Source: Arbacia lixula (taxonomy: Eukaryota; Echinodermata; Echinoidea; Arbacioida; Arbaciidae). Taken from it: a stretch of DNA of 64,000 nucleotides. The notes beneath the pieces are model-generated. The model did not search any database, was not told where the DNA came from, and saw only the letters and a program-made list of their open reading frames with translations. A program made the position numbers and the translations under genes. Where the stretch lies: assembly GCA_963669155.1 (NCBI GenBank), contig OZ022597.1, positions 13,274,826-13,338,825 on the forward strand, written 5' to 3'. This document shows, in pieces, positions 21,701-31,458 of the stretch (position 1 is its first letter; each line of letters opens with the position of its first letter).

Positions 21701-22371
21701 TCGAGTGCAACTCCTTCGTTTTCACCCACGAAGCGGTCTCCATTGTGTATCTATGGCAAATGACGTCACGCCAAAACCGAGACTACCAGGCCTTGAAAAT
21801 CCCATTGGTTCCCCTCACATCTTCATGTGAAATGTATTGAGAGAGTGAAAGGGATATTAAACTCAGAAGATAAGTTGGTTTCAATAAAAGCAGAAACATG
21901 GAAGAAACATATAGTGAAGGCTCGAAAAAAAAGAAAATCATTTGATTTTAAAGTTTTGATTTTGTGGCGTCACAGGTGAGGTGCTCTACCATATGTACAA
22001 TTTTTATCGAAAATGTGCATTTTCTCAAAAAAAACTGCATCCTTGCACCTGTGCATTTGATACATCAGAAATACGTTTTTACACACATACCTGTCTGAAA
22101 AAAATTCTGTTGTCAATAAACAAACAAAAAACAACAATTTTTGGAATTATATTGTACGTCACAAAATTGTGTCTCCTTTTATTGAAACCAATATAATTTC
22201 AAGGTGAGCTATCCCTTTAATGATGACCTGTCTTACCATGCCCTTCGGTCCCAGCGCGCTCTTGATGAGGTCACCGATGGCAATGCCTCCGACGAAGGAC
22301 GACATGCGAGCTAGCTCCGCCTTCTCCTCCTCCGCATTCTGCTTCAGGATCTGCACCGGCTGTAGCGACAC
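15702..22371 (-). CDS. CCT2: CCT2, T-complex protein 1 subunit beta, internally incomplete
   Basis: CCT2 is one of eight subunits of the cytosolic chaperonin TRiC/CCT, which folds actin, tubulin and others using ATP. Five exons on the minus strand have GT-AG borders and matching phases: 22237-22371 ([16 protein letters not shown]), 20663-20774 ([20 protein letters not shown]), 18586-18753 ([20 protein letters not shown]), 16491-16594 ([22 protein letters not shown]) and 15702-15801 ([17 protein letters not shown]). About 206 of roughly 535 residues are covered. Missing are the start exon, about residues 80-345 (the GDGTT ATP motif, the rest of the N-terminal equatorial and intermediate parts, and the apical domain) and the last 70 or so residues. 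The missing centre should lie in 18754-20662, which holds transposon DNA. Exon 20663 ends in phase 1 and exon 18753 begins there, so direct splicing would stay in frame. It may be a deleted copy or an assembly loss; the visible exons show no damage. Confidence 0.9.
15921..16403. mobile_element. Foldback element, family E, copy 1
   Basis: It starts AAAGGGATAGTCCACCCT and ends AGGGTGAACTTTCTCTTT, inverted, with the family's internal GTGCTCTCCCATAT and TGACGCCAC blocks. It lies in a CCT2 intron. No clear TSD. Confidence 0.8.
16701..17362. mobile_element. TTAA element, family U
   Basis: The left end AGGGGACCATC and right end GGTGGTACCCT are inverted, with TTAA on both sides (16697-16700 and 17363-17366). 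Noncoding; in the CCT2 intron between exons 18586 and 16594. Confidence 0.75.
17503..18281 (+). mobile_element. piggyBac-like nonautonomous element, family B, copy 1
   Basis: The left end CCTTATATAGCCCGGGC and right end GGCTAGATAGGG are inverted and flanked by TTAA (17499-17502 and 18282-18285). Just inside both ends are poly-G/poly-C hairpins around CAAAAACAG. A CCC-type terminus plus TTAA suggests piggyBac. No ORF. Confidence 0.88.
18890..18960. repeat. mariner-type end fragment
   Basis: CAGGGTGTCCCATTTGCAAAAGTC is shared in shorter form with 59018-59060 and resembles the ends of the MITE at 37379. It is probably a half element. Confidence 0.45.
19045..20330. mobile_element. Foldback MITE, family O, copy 2 (split)
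   Basis: GGGCCCTG before element N and TTGCATAAACTTACCATTGA after it reconstitute the left arm of family O. The right arm is partial. Confidence 0.6.
19063..20253. mobile_element. 1.2-kb element N with inverted ends
   Basis: The left end GGCCGGTATTCAATTCGATA pairs with the right end TTGAATTGAATACCGT; the similarity continues into ACTTAAG. CCCTG lies at both borders (19058-19062 and 20254-20258), a likely 5-bp duplication. It occupies most of the interval where CCT2's central exons should be. A GCGC-rich palindrome is near 19390-19430. No coding region. Confidence 0.75.
21205..21437. repeat. Degenerate 80-bp tandem repeat (family R)
   Basis: Repeated CCCTTACATTACCAGGCCTT, CCCATTGGTTTACTA and CACATCTTCATG modules; related pieces are at 21778-21850 and 45520-45640. 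The short forward ORF at 21157-21381 is a by-product. Confidence 0.7.
21848..22216. mobile_element. TTAA foldback element, family E, copy 2
   Basis: The right end GAGCTATCCCT is followed by TTAA (22217-22220), only 19 bp from the exon edge at 22237. The left end is AAAGGGATATT. Noncoding. Confidence 0.78.
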
Positions 22372-22648
22372 CTGCACGAACAAGGAGAACGGGTTACTAG
22401 CTCATTGAGAATGAAGACCTTTCTAGAGCAAAACTTATCATTATTTGGCTTTCAAATCGGCAACACTGTTTTTGTTATTTTATGTAGCATTTTTTTCCCT
22501 AAAAACAAAGAGTGCTTGTCGCAAAACCTAAAACAAATAAAGAAGCACAGTAAAGTGTATTTTCCTCCAAGCAGCGCTTATGGGTAGACTACCATCTTTT
22601 TTCTGAGATAAATAAAAAAAAAGCGCAGCCAGGATCGGGATGGTGAGT

Positions 22649-23213
22649 GGTCCACAAACCGGCCCTTTTTTAAACCAGGCCCCCACGTTCTTCGGCTCAA
22701 TGCACGTTATCGAACGCTAGATGTGTGATTATTGTGTCTTTGCACATTAGTAAACAAAATGCATGATTTTCGGAGGAACAATTTAACAAAATGTGCACAT
22801 ACTTGACAATTGCACATTTTAGTTTGCAATATCCATTTTTCCACTTGGGTTCATATTTTTGTGATTTTCCCATCAATCGCAGCATGTTTCCCGTCGTTTT
22901 TTCATTCCACTGGAAGGAACAGGATCGAGACGCAATACTTAGTGAAATGTTGGCACTATACTCGTCGGATTTATGGAGATATCGCACATTATCGATGGAG
23001 GCCGATTTTCGAGGTTCAGTGATGTGAATGTGCGATACAGACCGAGCGTTGTTCAAAGCGCAAATTTCTCAGAAAGTGTCTCGCTATTCAATTAAAAAAT
23101 AGTGATTTAAATAGCATCACTTTGTTGATCTGTGAGTGAAATTTCAGTATTTTTCCTGTTCATCTTGGTATGAAAACAATCCAAGGAAAACAAGGGGGCC
23201 GGTTTGAGACACC
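22649..23213. mobile_element. Possible MITE, family V
   Basis: The left end GGTCCACAAACCGGCCC and right end GGGGCCGGTTTGAGACACC are imperfect inverted repeats. Three overlapping short ORFs inside look like chance. It lies upstream of CCT2's first seen exon; I could not locate CCT2's start codon exon in 22372-24017. Confidence 0.5.
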
Positions 23214-23462
23214 CGTATCATTACATTACTAGTCATGCTAGTAAGCTCAGCTGACCAAATCAATCCACAAAAATCAATTCATGGGGCTACAGCTACACTA
23301 ATACTGGTTACTAAGAACAATTTTCCGAGAAACAACACGTTATTTCATGTCTCAAAAATCATTAGATAAAGTAATCGTACCTAGGCCTACATCAAAAGCA
23401 AGAATAGCGTTCAGAATTAAATACTTAAGGAAATAAAGAATTATGTCAAAATACGAACCGGA

Positions 23463-23700
23463 AAGAGTTCCATATGCACCCCCCCCCCCCCCCCCATATT
23501 TTTTTTTTTGGAATAGCCTACTATCTAAAAGAGGGCGATTCTTTTGATGGGGGATGAGTAAAAAATGGGGTGAGGTATTTTTGGGGGTGAAAAGTGTAAA
23601 ATAATTCTTTTTTTAATTAAAAAAAAAAAAATTATTATTTAAGCGTTCTCTCTCTCTCTCCCTCTCTCCACCTCTCTCTCCCTCCACCGCTCTCTCTACT
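23463..23700. repeat. Homopolymer and CT-rich low-complexity DNA
   Basis: It contains a C17 run near 23479, T and A runs, and (CT)n at 23647-23700. A similar CATATGGAACTC next to a G-run appears inverted at 27683-27697, so both may belong to one repeat lying either side of the Harbinger element. Confidence 0.7.
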
Positions 23701-23779
23701 GCTAACATTTCACACGATATTCCGATTATACTCACATATGAATCATTACATGGATATTTCCTTACATTGCAAAAGACGG

Positions 23780-23856
23780 CGGGTGAGTGAGCTTTGATCC
23801 TCGATCGTCGGGTTATCAGTCCATTAGCTTCTCCACTATACCACGTAGACGAGTTG
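23780..23856 (-). tRNA. tRNA-like remnant, perhaps a SINE head
   Basis: On the minus strand, GTGGTATAGTGGAGAAGC resembles an A box with D-arm and GATCGAGGATCAAA a degenerate B box. CTGATAA would be an anticodon loop (GAT, Ile). The anticodon stem pairs poorly and the acceptor stem is unclear, so it is at best a tRNA pseudogene or SINE fragment. Confidence 0.3.
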
Positions 23857-23976
23857 AGAGCTAGAGGTGTTGTAAGCTATTAGGCATTTATTGTATGTAT
23901 TAATTCTTTAGTGTCGTAGAGGGCGTTATCATGATCACTCAGACGGTCGGCCTTGGTAAGTAAAATGCTATTGAAC

Positions 23977-24017
23977 TCTAAACCTAACCCTGACCCTAAC
24001 CCTAAACCTAAACCTAA
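23977..24017. repeat. Telomere-like CCCTAA repeats, left of Harbinger
   Basis: Degenerate CCCTAA/CCTAAA units (ACCCTGACCCTAACCCTAAA). They continue at 27380-27400 after the inserted element, with a further patch at 27537-27577. Confidence 0.85.
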
Positions 24018-24435
24018 ATGCCCAGTCACATATAGCCGACGCATGGCCAACGCACTGAAAAATTGGCAAAAAATGGAAAATAAGATGAGTGCGTCGTTGT
24101 GCGCCAAACTTCTGTCAAGATTTGGACAGAGGCTAGCGAATGTATAACGTGTTGGTAACGCGCTGTGCGTATCCTGGGCTGGTATATAGCGAATACAGGA
24201 CGCATACAGAGCGTATACATGAAATACCGCAACGAATGCATCGCGTATTGCTAGCGCGTTGAGCGAATGGCTACCGCCCAACCAGCGCATGCAGAGCGCG
24301 TCCAGAACTCATGCATCTCGTTCTCAACGCAAAGCCCGCGAAAAACAGCGGCCATGTGAATGCCTATATATGAAATCTTGCGTATGATTTCATATCAAAA
24401 TAATTGACGCGCCGAGAGTACACAACCTCTTCACG

Positions 24436-25659
24436 ATGCCACCCAAAAAAATACACCCACTATCCATGAAACCCAAGAAGAAGACACCGCTTGCTCCTGT
24501 CGTTGGTTGCCGCGCTCGTAGAGGCAAGTGCAAACAAAAAGAGATTCCCAGCCTGAACCCTCAGATACAGAGACAGGATCCTGAAGAGCCCAGCCTGAAC
24601 ATTGAGATACAGAGACAGGATCCTGAGGAGCCCAGCATGAACCCTGAGATACAGAGACAGGATCCTGAAGAGCCCAGCCTGAACATTGAGATACAGAGAC
24701 AGGATCCTGAGGAGCCCAGCATGAACCCTGAGATACAGAGACAGGATCCTGAAGAGCCCAGCCTGAACATTGAGATACAGAGACAGGATCCTGAGGAGCC
24801 CAGCATGAACCCTGAGATACAGAGACAGGATCCTGAAGAGCCCAGCATGAACCCTGAGATACAGAGACAGGATCCTGAGGAGCCCAGCATGAACCCTGAG
24901 ATACAGAGACAGGATCCTGAGGAGCCCAGCATGAACCCTGAGATACAGAGACAGGATCCTGAGGAGCCCAGCATGAACCCTGAGATACTTAGACAGGATC
25001 CTGAGGAGCCCAGCATGAACCCTGAGATACAGAGACAGGATCCTGAAGAGCCCAGCCTGAACATTGAGATACAGAGACAGGATCCTGAAGAGCCCAGCCT
25101 GAACATTGAGATACAGAGACAGGATCCTGAGGAGCCCAGCATGAACCCTGAGATACAGAGACAGGATCCTGAAGAGCCCAGCCTGAACATTGAGATACAG
25201 AGACAGGATCCTGAAGAGCCCAGCCTGAACATTGAGATACAGAGACAGGATCCTGAGGAGCCCAGCATGAACCCTGAGATACAGAGACAGGATCCTGAAG
25301 AGCCCAGCCTGAACATTGAGATACAGAAACAGGATCCTGAGGAGCCCAGCATGAACCCTGAGATACAGAGACAGGATTCTAGGGAGCCCAGCATGAACCC
25401 TGAGATGCAGAGACAGGATCCCAAGGAGCCCAGAATGAACTCTGAGCCGCCTAGCCTGGAGCCTGAGCTACACAGCCTGGGCTCTGTTGTTTCCGTTCAG
25501 GATGCTATCGAGGATGCTGCATCCCTTCCACCCTTATCCCTTACTCACTCGTATGCTGAGTCAGTAAGAACAAGAAGGCCAAAAAGGGCAACAAATTATC
25601 TGAGGAGGAGGAGAACTCATGGTAACTTTTCTAGAAGAAAACGAAATGATCTGGAATAA
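24436..25659 (+). CDS. 407-residue repeat protein inside the Harbinger element
   Basis: The product is unknown. The N-terminal 35 residues are basic (MPPKKIHPLSMKPKKK, CRARRGKCKQK). Residues 40-335 or so are 21 copies of a 14-residue unit of type IQRQDPEEPSMNPE, encoded by 42-bp repeats. Two variants alternate (SLNIEI and SMNPEI) in AB and AAB groups. The C-terminus is again basic (RTRRPKRATNYLRRRRTHG). It has no signal peptide or membrane segment. Autonomous Harbinger elements encode a second, Myb/SANT-like protein beside the transposase; this ORF is in the right place but shows no Myb domain. The last repeats diverge (QDSREP, QDPKEP), as expected at array edges. Whether it is translated is unknown; the frame could stay open because the unit is a multiple of 3. 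Confidence 0.6.
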   Translation: MPPKKIHPLSMKPKKKTPLAPVVGCRARRGKCKQKEIPSLNPQIQRQDPEEPSLNIEIQRQDPEEPSMNPEIQRQDPEEPSLNIEIQRQDPEEPSMNPEIQRQDPEEPSLNIEIQRQDPEEPSMNPEIQRQDPEEPSMNPEIQRQDPEEPSMNPEIQRQDPEEPSMNPEIQRQDPEEPSMNPEILRQDPEEPSMNPEIQRQDPEEPSLNIEIQRQDPEEPSLNIEIQRQDPEEPSMNPEIQRQDPEEPSLNIEIQRQDPEEPSLNIEIQRQDPEEPSMNPEIQRQDPEEPSLNIEIQKQDPEEPSMNPEIQRQDSREPSMNPEMQRQDPKEPRMNSEPPSLEPELHSLGSVVSVQDAIEDAASLPPLSLTHSYAESVRTRRPKRATNYLRRRRTHGNFSRRKRNDLE

Positions 25660-25762
25660 AAAAATCCAGCGATTACAGAAGGCCAGACAAGAAAAACGCA
25701 GCCTGGCAGAGACAAGCGGACATCATGTTCAAAGACGTTGCACACCTGCAAGGATGGTTTAA

Positions 25763-26038
25763 AGGGCATGTACTGTACTGGGAAGGCAAAAAAGCCTTCA
25801 AAATGTAATTGTTAGCAATCTTCTTGCCAATGGTCTTAACTTCATGTATTCTCTATTTTAGAAGCTTGCTGAAAGTTATTTGCCCTTAAATGATCTATAT
25901 TTGGAGTAATGAGTGATTAAATCACAAATCCTCAAAATGTTCGGCCCGAACATTTTGAGGATTTAATCATTAATCAGTAATTACTTCATATGTGGATCAT
26001 TTGGGGGCAAATAACTTTCAGCAAGTTTTTTAAATGGA
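25763..26038. mobile_element. TTAA foldback element, family H, copy 4 (truncated)
   Basis: It starts AGGGCATGTACTGTACTGGG after TTAA (25759-25762). The central palindrome is CAAAATGTTCGGCCCGAACA. The right arm stops at about 26038, lacking the outer 100 bp present in copies at 53302, 57395 and 61162. Confidence 0.8.
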
Positions 26039-26054
26039 CAATGCGAAACTGATC

Positions 26055-26210
26055 CAAAAACGAAATACGGTTCGTTAATCCGAACATTTATTACATTATG
26101 CCGAATGTTCGCTATTCCGAAAAAGGGATTAATCAATCTTCGGAAATACGAACCTCATTTCGTTTTCGGAATAGCGAACCTTTGAAATAACGAATCGTCT
26201 GAATAACAAG
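26055..26210. repeat. Short foldback with GGTTCG / CGAACC blocks
   Basis: Repeated inverted blocks such as TTCGCTATTCCGAAAA and TTTTCGGAATAGCGAA. It lies between the truncated H copy and the transposase fragment. Confidence 0.55.
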
Positions 26211-26389
26211 CTGTAGCCGATTAATGCAATGAATAAATCGCACACGAAGTACATGTCAAAAACATTAGAAAGTGTTTATTTGCTCTCACATTGAGATGTA
26301 GCCATTGTAGCAAATTATTGGAATCACGTCATGCAATCAGTCTCTGTATCCTGTATCCATACGAATAGTGGAAACGAAGGTGCTCTTGA

Positions 26390-26767
26390 TCATGTTAACT
26401 GAGTTGCCCCAGTGTTTGATGAGAGAGCAAGTTTGAGGCCAGGGTCGAGGGACTCTCTGTATGTTGTATTCTGCTTTGTGATTCTTGGGCCAACTCTTGT
26501 TAAAAGTTCAAACATCTCTGGCTGCATTCGCATGAAATTCTTGAAGGCTGATTGGTCTTCGTTACGGAGTTCAACAAGAAGTTGATCGCACAGGCCAAAC
26601 TGCCGTCGTCTACCAATCCAAGGTCGGATCCAGAATCTTCGTTGACGTCTCCTCCTTCCCCTTCTCCTGATAATATGGAGTTGGTGAAGTGTGAGTTCCA
26701 TTAGGTTTTGCTGATGTTGGAGAACAGCGATTTCATATTCTAACCGCTGCTTGTCGGGATCATCCAT
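26390..26767 (-). pseudogene. HARBI1-like Harbinger transposase, N-terminal fragment
   Basis: The 125-residue frame contains RRRQRRFWIRPWIGRRRQFG, LLVELRNEDQSAFKNFMRM, PEMFELLTRVGPRI and DPGLKLALS, all typical of the N-terminal region of PIF/Harbinger nucleases. The family normally continues for another 200 or more residues with the DDE catalytic core. Here the frame stops shortly after GLKLA, and nothing like the core is visible toward 25660. It is therefore an inactive remnant. It starts MDDPDKQRLEYEI at 26767. Confidence 0.88.
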
Positions 26768-27382
26768 CTTCCGAGATGGTTCTTCTAGACGTGGTCAGGA
26801 TCGAGGAACTTCACACGTGAGGGTCGTAGGGAGAATGATGCGGAGATAGTGTGGGGTGCGTTTATATATACTCTATGACTACGCGCTAAGAGTGCGCAAC
26901 AGCAACGTCGGGTGCGTTAGAGACTAGTTCAGCACTCGTTCAACACTCGTTCAGCGCGCCCTTATGCGCGACATGATCGCTGGCCATGCGTTTAAACCAG
27001 GCAACTTTTGCGCTAGATGTGCGTTGAGCGTTCGCTATACCTCGGCCGCCGTACTCACAACGAATACACACCGTGCACTCCGCCGATGTCTGGCGTGCTA
27101 TGCGCGTGACTGGCGACTTCTCGGCGCGTAGGTCCATGCGTCGAGCTCAACGCACAATTTTGAGCATGCACAAAAAATCTTGACGCGCACAGCGAATGGC
27201 GACGCTCGACGACGAATGTATAACGTTGGTCCAGCGCGCTGGACGAATGAGTAACGCATGAGTAACGCATGAGTAACACCTAGCGAACGACAACGCACTG
27301 GCCAAAATGACAAATTTTCGCCAATTTTTAACGCGCTGGCCATGCGACCCCCGTGCGTCGGTTATGTGTGACCGAGCCTTAA

Positions 27383-27955
27383 CCCTGACCCTAACCCTAG
27401 ACAATTCCTTAGCCGTTGAATTCGTCCAAAAAGGTGATTTTTAGGTCTGCATTAGCACCCGTCATTAGCTAGGCCCTAGCCCCGAGCCGAGCCGGCCTAG
27501 CCCCGGGAGTCTATGTGGCTAGCTACCCGTGATGTTTAACCCTAAACCTAACCCTAAAACTAACCCTAAACCTAATTTTTGTCACTTCCCCCTCCTAATT
27601 ATGCTATATTATGATGATATATATCACATTATATAGACCTATATATTTTTTTAAAATTTTAATGGGGGGGGGGGGGGGGGTGCATATGGAACTCTTGCCT
27701 ACGAACCATTTTGAAGATAGGCGTGAAATCCAAGGCAGTGTAGAATTTAAGGGTGTGAAGTATGGCGTGTGTGTTGCGTGTTGAGATGTGATACACTGAT
27801 CATACGCCAAAAACTCAATTTTTAACTTACAGGGAGCAGGTTTGTACGATAATAAAAGACATGATAAATAGCATTCCCTTTTCGTTTGTTTATTGAATGA
27901 TTGAATAAAATAATGACTGAGCACACGCAGGTGCGGTCAGACGACGTAGAAAATA
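27383..27955. repeat. Telomere-like patches and G-run region
   Basis: CCCTAA-type repeats at 27383-27400 and 27537-27577, then a G15 run near 27665. No gene seen; the 106-codon reverse frame at 27604-27924 is low complexity. Confidence 0.6.
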
Positions 27956-27958
27956 CGA

Positions 27959-28563
27959 ATATACGTACCTTTACGGTTCTTGCATCGCAATGCATGGCGG
28001 GACGGAATTCTAGTACGCGAGCGTTCAGCGATCGCTGCGGTCATATCGTTTACACGCTCATGACGCTAGCCGCGGCGAGCACGAAGTTCAATATTATTGT
28101 TTTTATGTTACAGATTTGTTATGTGGATCTGTTCCGACGTGAATACTTTCAGTAAATCTGAATCATATTTTAACGATAAGAATTTTGATTTGTATTATTG
28201 TACTTTTTATTTATTTAATTTAATTCTATTTAATTTCACACATCACATCACAACACACACATCTTTGCACATATGGGACTACCACCCATATCTCGACGTC
28301 TCGAATGTCACTCTCTTTGCTTATTATTTTCTCAACAAACTCTTTATGAATCATTTAGATACAATAATACGAATCAAAAGTTCTCATCGAAGAAATACAA
28401 TTCAGATTTACTGAAAATTATCACGTCGGAACCGATCAAAGTAACAAATCTGTAACATAAAAATGACATTGTAATCAATGACCGCAGCGATCATTGAACG
28501 CTCGCGTACTAGAATTCCGTCCCATAATGCCTTGCGATACAAGAACCGTAACGGTACGTATTG
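27959..28563. mobile_element. Long foldback element, family P
   Basis: The two arms of about 200 bp are inverted copies: GGGACGGAATTCTAGTACGC near 27999 matches inverted GCGTACTAGAATTCCGTCCC near 28503, and TTTTATGTTACAGATTTGTT also recurs inverted. The unique centre is about 28160-28390. ORFs within it are palindrome products. Confidence 0.8.
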
Positions 28564-29699
28564 CACTGAGATATGAAATTGGCCAAATATGAATTGGCGA
28601 GGCTTACTTCGAACCATCGGGTCTTCGCGTCGGGCCGCGTTATCGCGTAACCCGACCTTTCGTGAAAACAGCCACATTTATTTACGAAAGGTCGGGTTCA
28701 CCATTTGTGAAATATACCCGTTAAATCTACAAATAGTTGGGTCCATTAACCCGACTCTTCGTAAAATTTAGCCAGCAAATATACGAAGGGTCGCGTCCTT
28801 CACGCGCATTTCTACAACAAATAAATATGATGAAAAACGGCTTGAATAAAAACTAGCATTCAATGCACAAAGTCAGCCTTTGCCTTGAGAAGTCTAGAGG
28901 TGAGTACAGTTTAAATTTCGCTAAATTGTCGAAAAATGGAATTTATTTATGATATGTCATAGTGTTGTGGGAAATTTACTTTAATTCCTTAACATTTTGA
29001 AATAACTGACCTAGGTTGTATATCATGAGATTATGGTGTAATCAACTCCTGCACTTTAAAATTGTTTTCATCGTCGAGAGTTGAATTTCGGCTGAATTTC
29101 CCCCGACACCAACGCACACGCAACATCTTCCCCAGACTTTTGGGCAGATGTAGTCAATGCTAAGTTAATGTTGCCTGTGCCTCTAGCTCCGGGACTGCTC
29201 CCGCGCAGCGGGAGCCCGCTCACGCAGTGAGCGGGCTGGTCGCAGTAACTGTGCCTCTTGCACGTGTTTTGGTGATCGGCCATAGGCTAGCGAGTAGCGA
29301 GTAGTGCTTCCTAGTAGGGGTCCTTAAAAACTTTCATGCATACCCTTGATATTTCTGGACCAATGATTTATATATTTATTCATATTTGTTTGGGTTTTTA
29401 AAAATAGAACTTGAACTTAATTGAACTATGTAACTCTATGCAGGATATGGACTCGCCACTCACCAGAGTCAGACATGAGTAGATCTAACCTTCCCATTCA
29501 TTAAATGCCTCTCAATAGCCTAGAATGACAAGAATCACTATAAAAAGCACAAACAGTCGTGGGATTTTTTTATGTGATATAATTGTTTTTTTAAACGTTT
29601 TCTTCTAGATTATTCTACTACTTCGGCCTTATCATGCCATGGATCTATTGATCTGATGCTAGCTACTGAAGAGTGACGAGCAAAAAAAAGGGCAAAGGT

Positions 29700-31095
29700 A
29701 AGAAAAGAATCTAGACCTATATCTTTTCCAGAGGGGGGGGGGGGGGGGATTGAAAGTCATCTGATATAGATTTCCAGACACAGATTTTCCTTCAAAACTG
29801 AAATCTAATGTAGATGTAAAGTTTGCATGGTGTCAAACAGAGGCGTGGATCCTGGGGGGTGGGGCGGGGGGGCAGTTGCCCCCCCCCCCCCCCCAAGAAA
29901 ATTTCGGGAGGCAAAGATACCATTTTGCCCCCCCTCCCCCAATAATTTCCCAACAAAAAAAAAAAAGAAAAAAGAAAGAGAAAGAGAATAGAAAGGAAAA
30001 GGAAGGAAGGTAGTGAAATGAAAGCGTAAAACAAGAAAAAAGAAAGAAAATGGGACATTGGGAAGCGTTCGCTCGCTTCGCTCGCTCACATTTAAGTATC
30101 TTAACCAATGCTGATGATAATTACTATTCTTATGAAAGGAAATCAGTTTGCATCTTCTGTTTCCATCTAATGTTATACTATTCTTCTACTCATAGGAAGT
30201 AATATAACCAAACAAGATATCACTCCCAGAAATCGAGCGGCCAGTTCACCTAAAAAATAGATAAACTTTCAGGAGATAACGGCCTGGATTTAAAAAAAAA
30301 AACGCAAAACAAAAACACATTCTTCAAGATGATTTCGGGCAGCAAGTAGCTTATTGTAGCAGCGAGATTCCAAAATATTATATTTAGGCAGCAAGGTGGG
30401 TGACAAAGATTTTGGGACGAATCCATATAATTTTGCCGGGATCGCTGGCTTTGCTCGCTATGGTAGAAAGAGAATGGATTCGGACTGCAAGCGAGGTAGC
30501 TATTATAAAACAGTTTCATATTCGTCACACAGGTGATTGAATGTATTATTGAGATATCATACAGGCATGACAGGTTTATTCTGATGATAATGATAATAAT
30601 ATCACATTTTTATCACATTATTATGATGACAAAATAACACTTCTATCGTATGGAAAAGGGTATATTTTTCCTCGCTCACTGCGCTTGTTCGTTTCATATT
30701 AATGGTTTTGAAAGCAAACAAATTCAGTGAGATGAGACCGAAAAGATAATGTAGATGTTTCATTGGCTCACAGCGCAATTTGCCGAAGGGTTTACTACAT
30801 CTACCATAAAAGACTGTGTGCTTCCTCACTCGCTTCGCTCGCTCATAATATTAAAGAACAGAGTGGTGTGGGGGCAGCAACAATGGACCAGCGATGTGAC
30901 AAAATAGAGTTCATATGTAGCAGCAAGGTAACCATGTATATATATAAATACATTAGGTATCATTTATGCGTATATGAACACTAAACCCTTCTCTCATAAC
31001 AAGAATTTTTTTATTTTTTGCTTGCTCGCTTGGGTTCATTTCCGCTTGGTTGTCTTGCCCCCCCCCCCCCCCCCCCCCAATCCGAAAAATGGATC
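29700..31095. repeat. Low-complexity repeat with TCGCTTCGCTCGCTCA motifs
   Basis: G/C runs at 29733-29748, 29866-29894 and 31059-31078 bracket modules with CGCTCGCTTCGCTCGCTCAC (30067), CTCGCTTCGCTCGCTCATAA (30826) and weaker relatives near 30440 and 30670. The reverse ORFs at 29792-30108 and 30250-30528 read through this repeat and are not genes. Confidence 0.6.
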
Positions 31096-31458
31096 GACGT
31101 GTCTGGTGTCAAAGGAAATGTAATGTGGATACATGAAGCAGCCTGGAGAACAGGGGGCACCTACACTACAGTATCCAGAGGGAATAATAATTGATACCTC
31201 CCTTGCTCTCTAGTCTTATTCATTTTAGAGGAACAATGCTCAGGCTGACAGTGAAACTACAGAAGAATTTTAGATGGTGGTTTGGCAATTAGGATGGGGT
31301 GCAACCATTTCTTTTCACATTATTTGCTTAACTTTTTTTAAACCAAAAAATTAGTAATGGGTAGGGAGGGGTATTAGTGACTAGCTTCACTGGACACCCT
31401 AGACTCTGTAGAGCCATCTTTACAAAATTGAAAAATATTTTCTTACTTTATTAGCATC

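Larger units (their letters stand above)
24018..27379. mobile_element. PIF/Harbinger transposon
   Basis: The left end ATGCCCAGTCACATATAGCC and inverted right end AGGCTCGGTCACACATAACC share about 80% over 26 bp. TAA flanks both (24015-24017 and 27380-27382), the 3-bp duplication expected of Harbinger. Both subterminal regions (24030-24330 and 26880-27360) are dense in GCGTTGAGCG / ACGCACT motifs that could be transposase binding sites. It carries a truncated HARBI1-like transposase on the minus strand and a repeat-rich ORF on the plus strand. The element interrupts CCCTAA repeats. Confidence 0.88.

Noticed and set aside
22565-22605. Minus-strand ATG|GTAGTC as the missing CCT2 first exon
   Set aside because: The donor is weak, and nothing promoter-like is upstream. 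Too weak to assign.
24561-25424. 287-codon reverse ORF opposite the 42-bp repeats
   Set aside because: It is the mirror of the repeat ORF; the unit length is a multiple of 3, so the reverse frame stays open automatically. It has no unique sequence.
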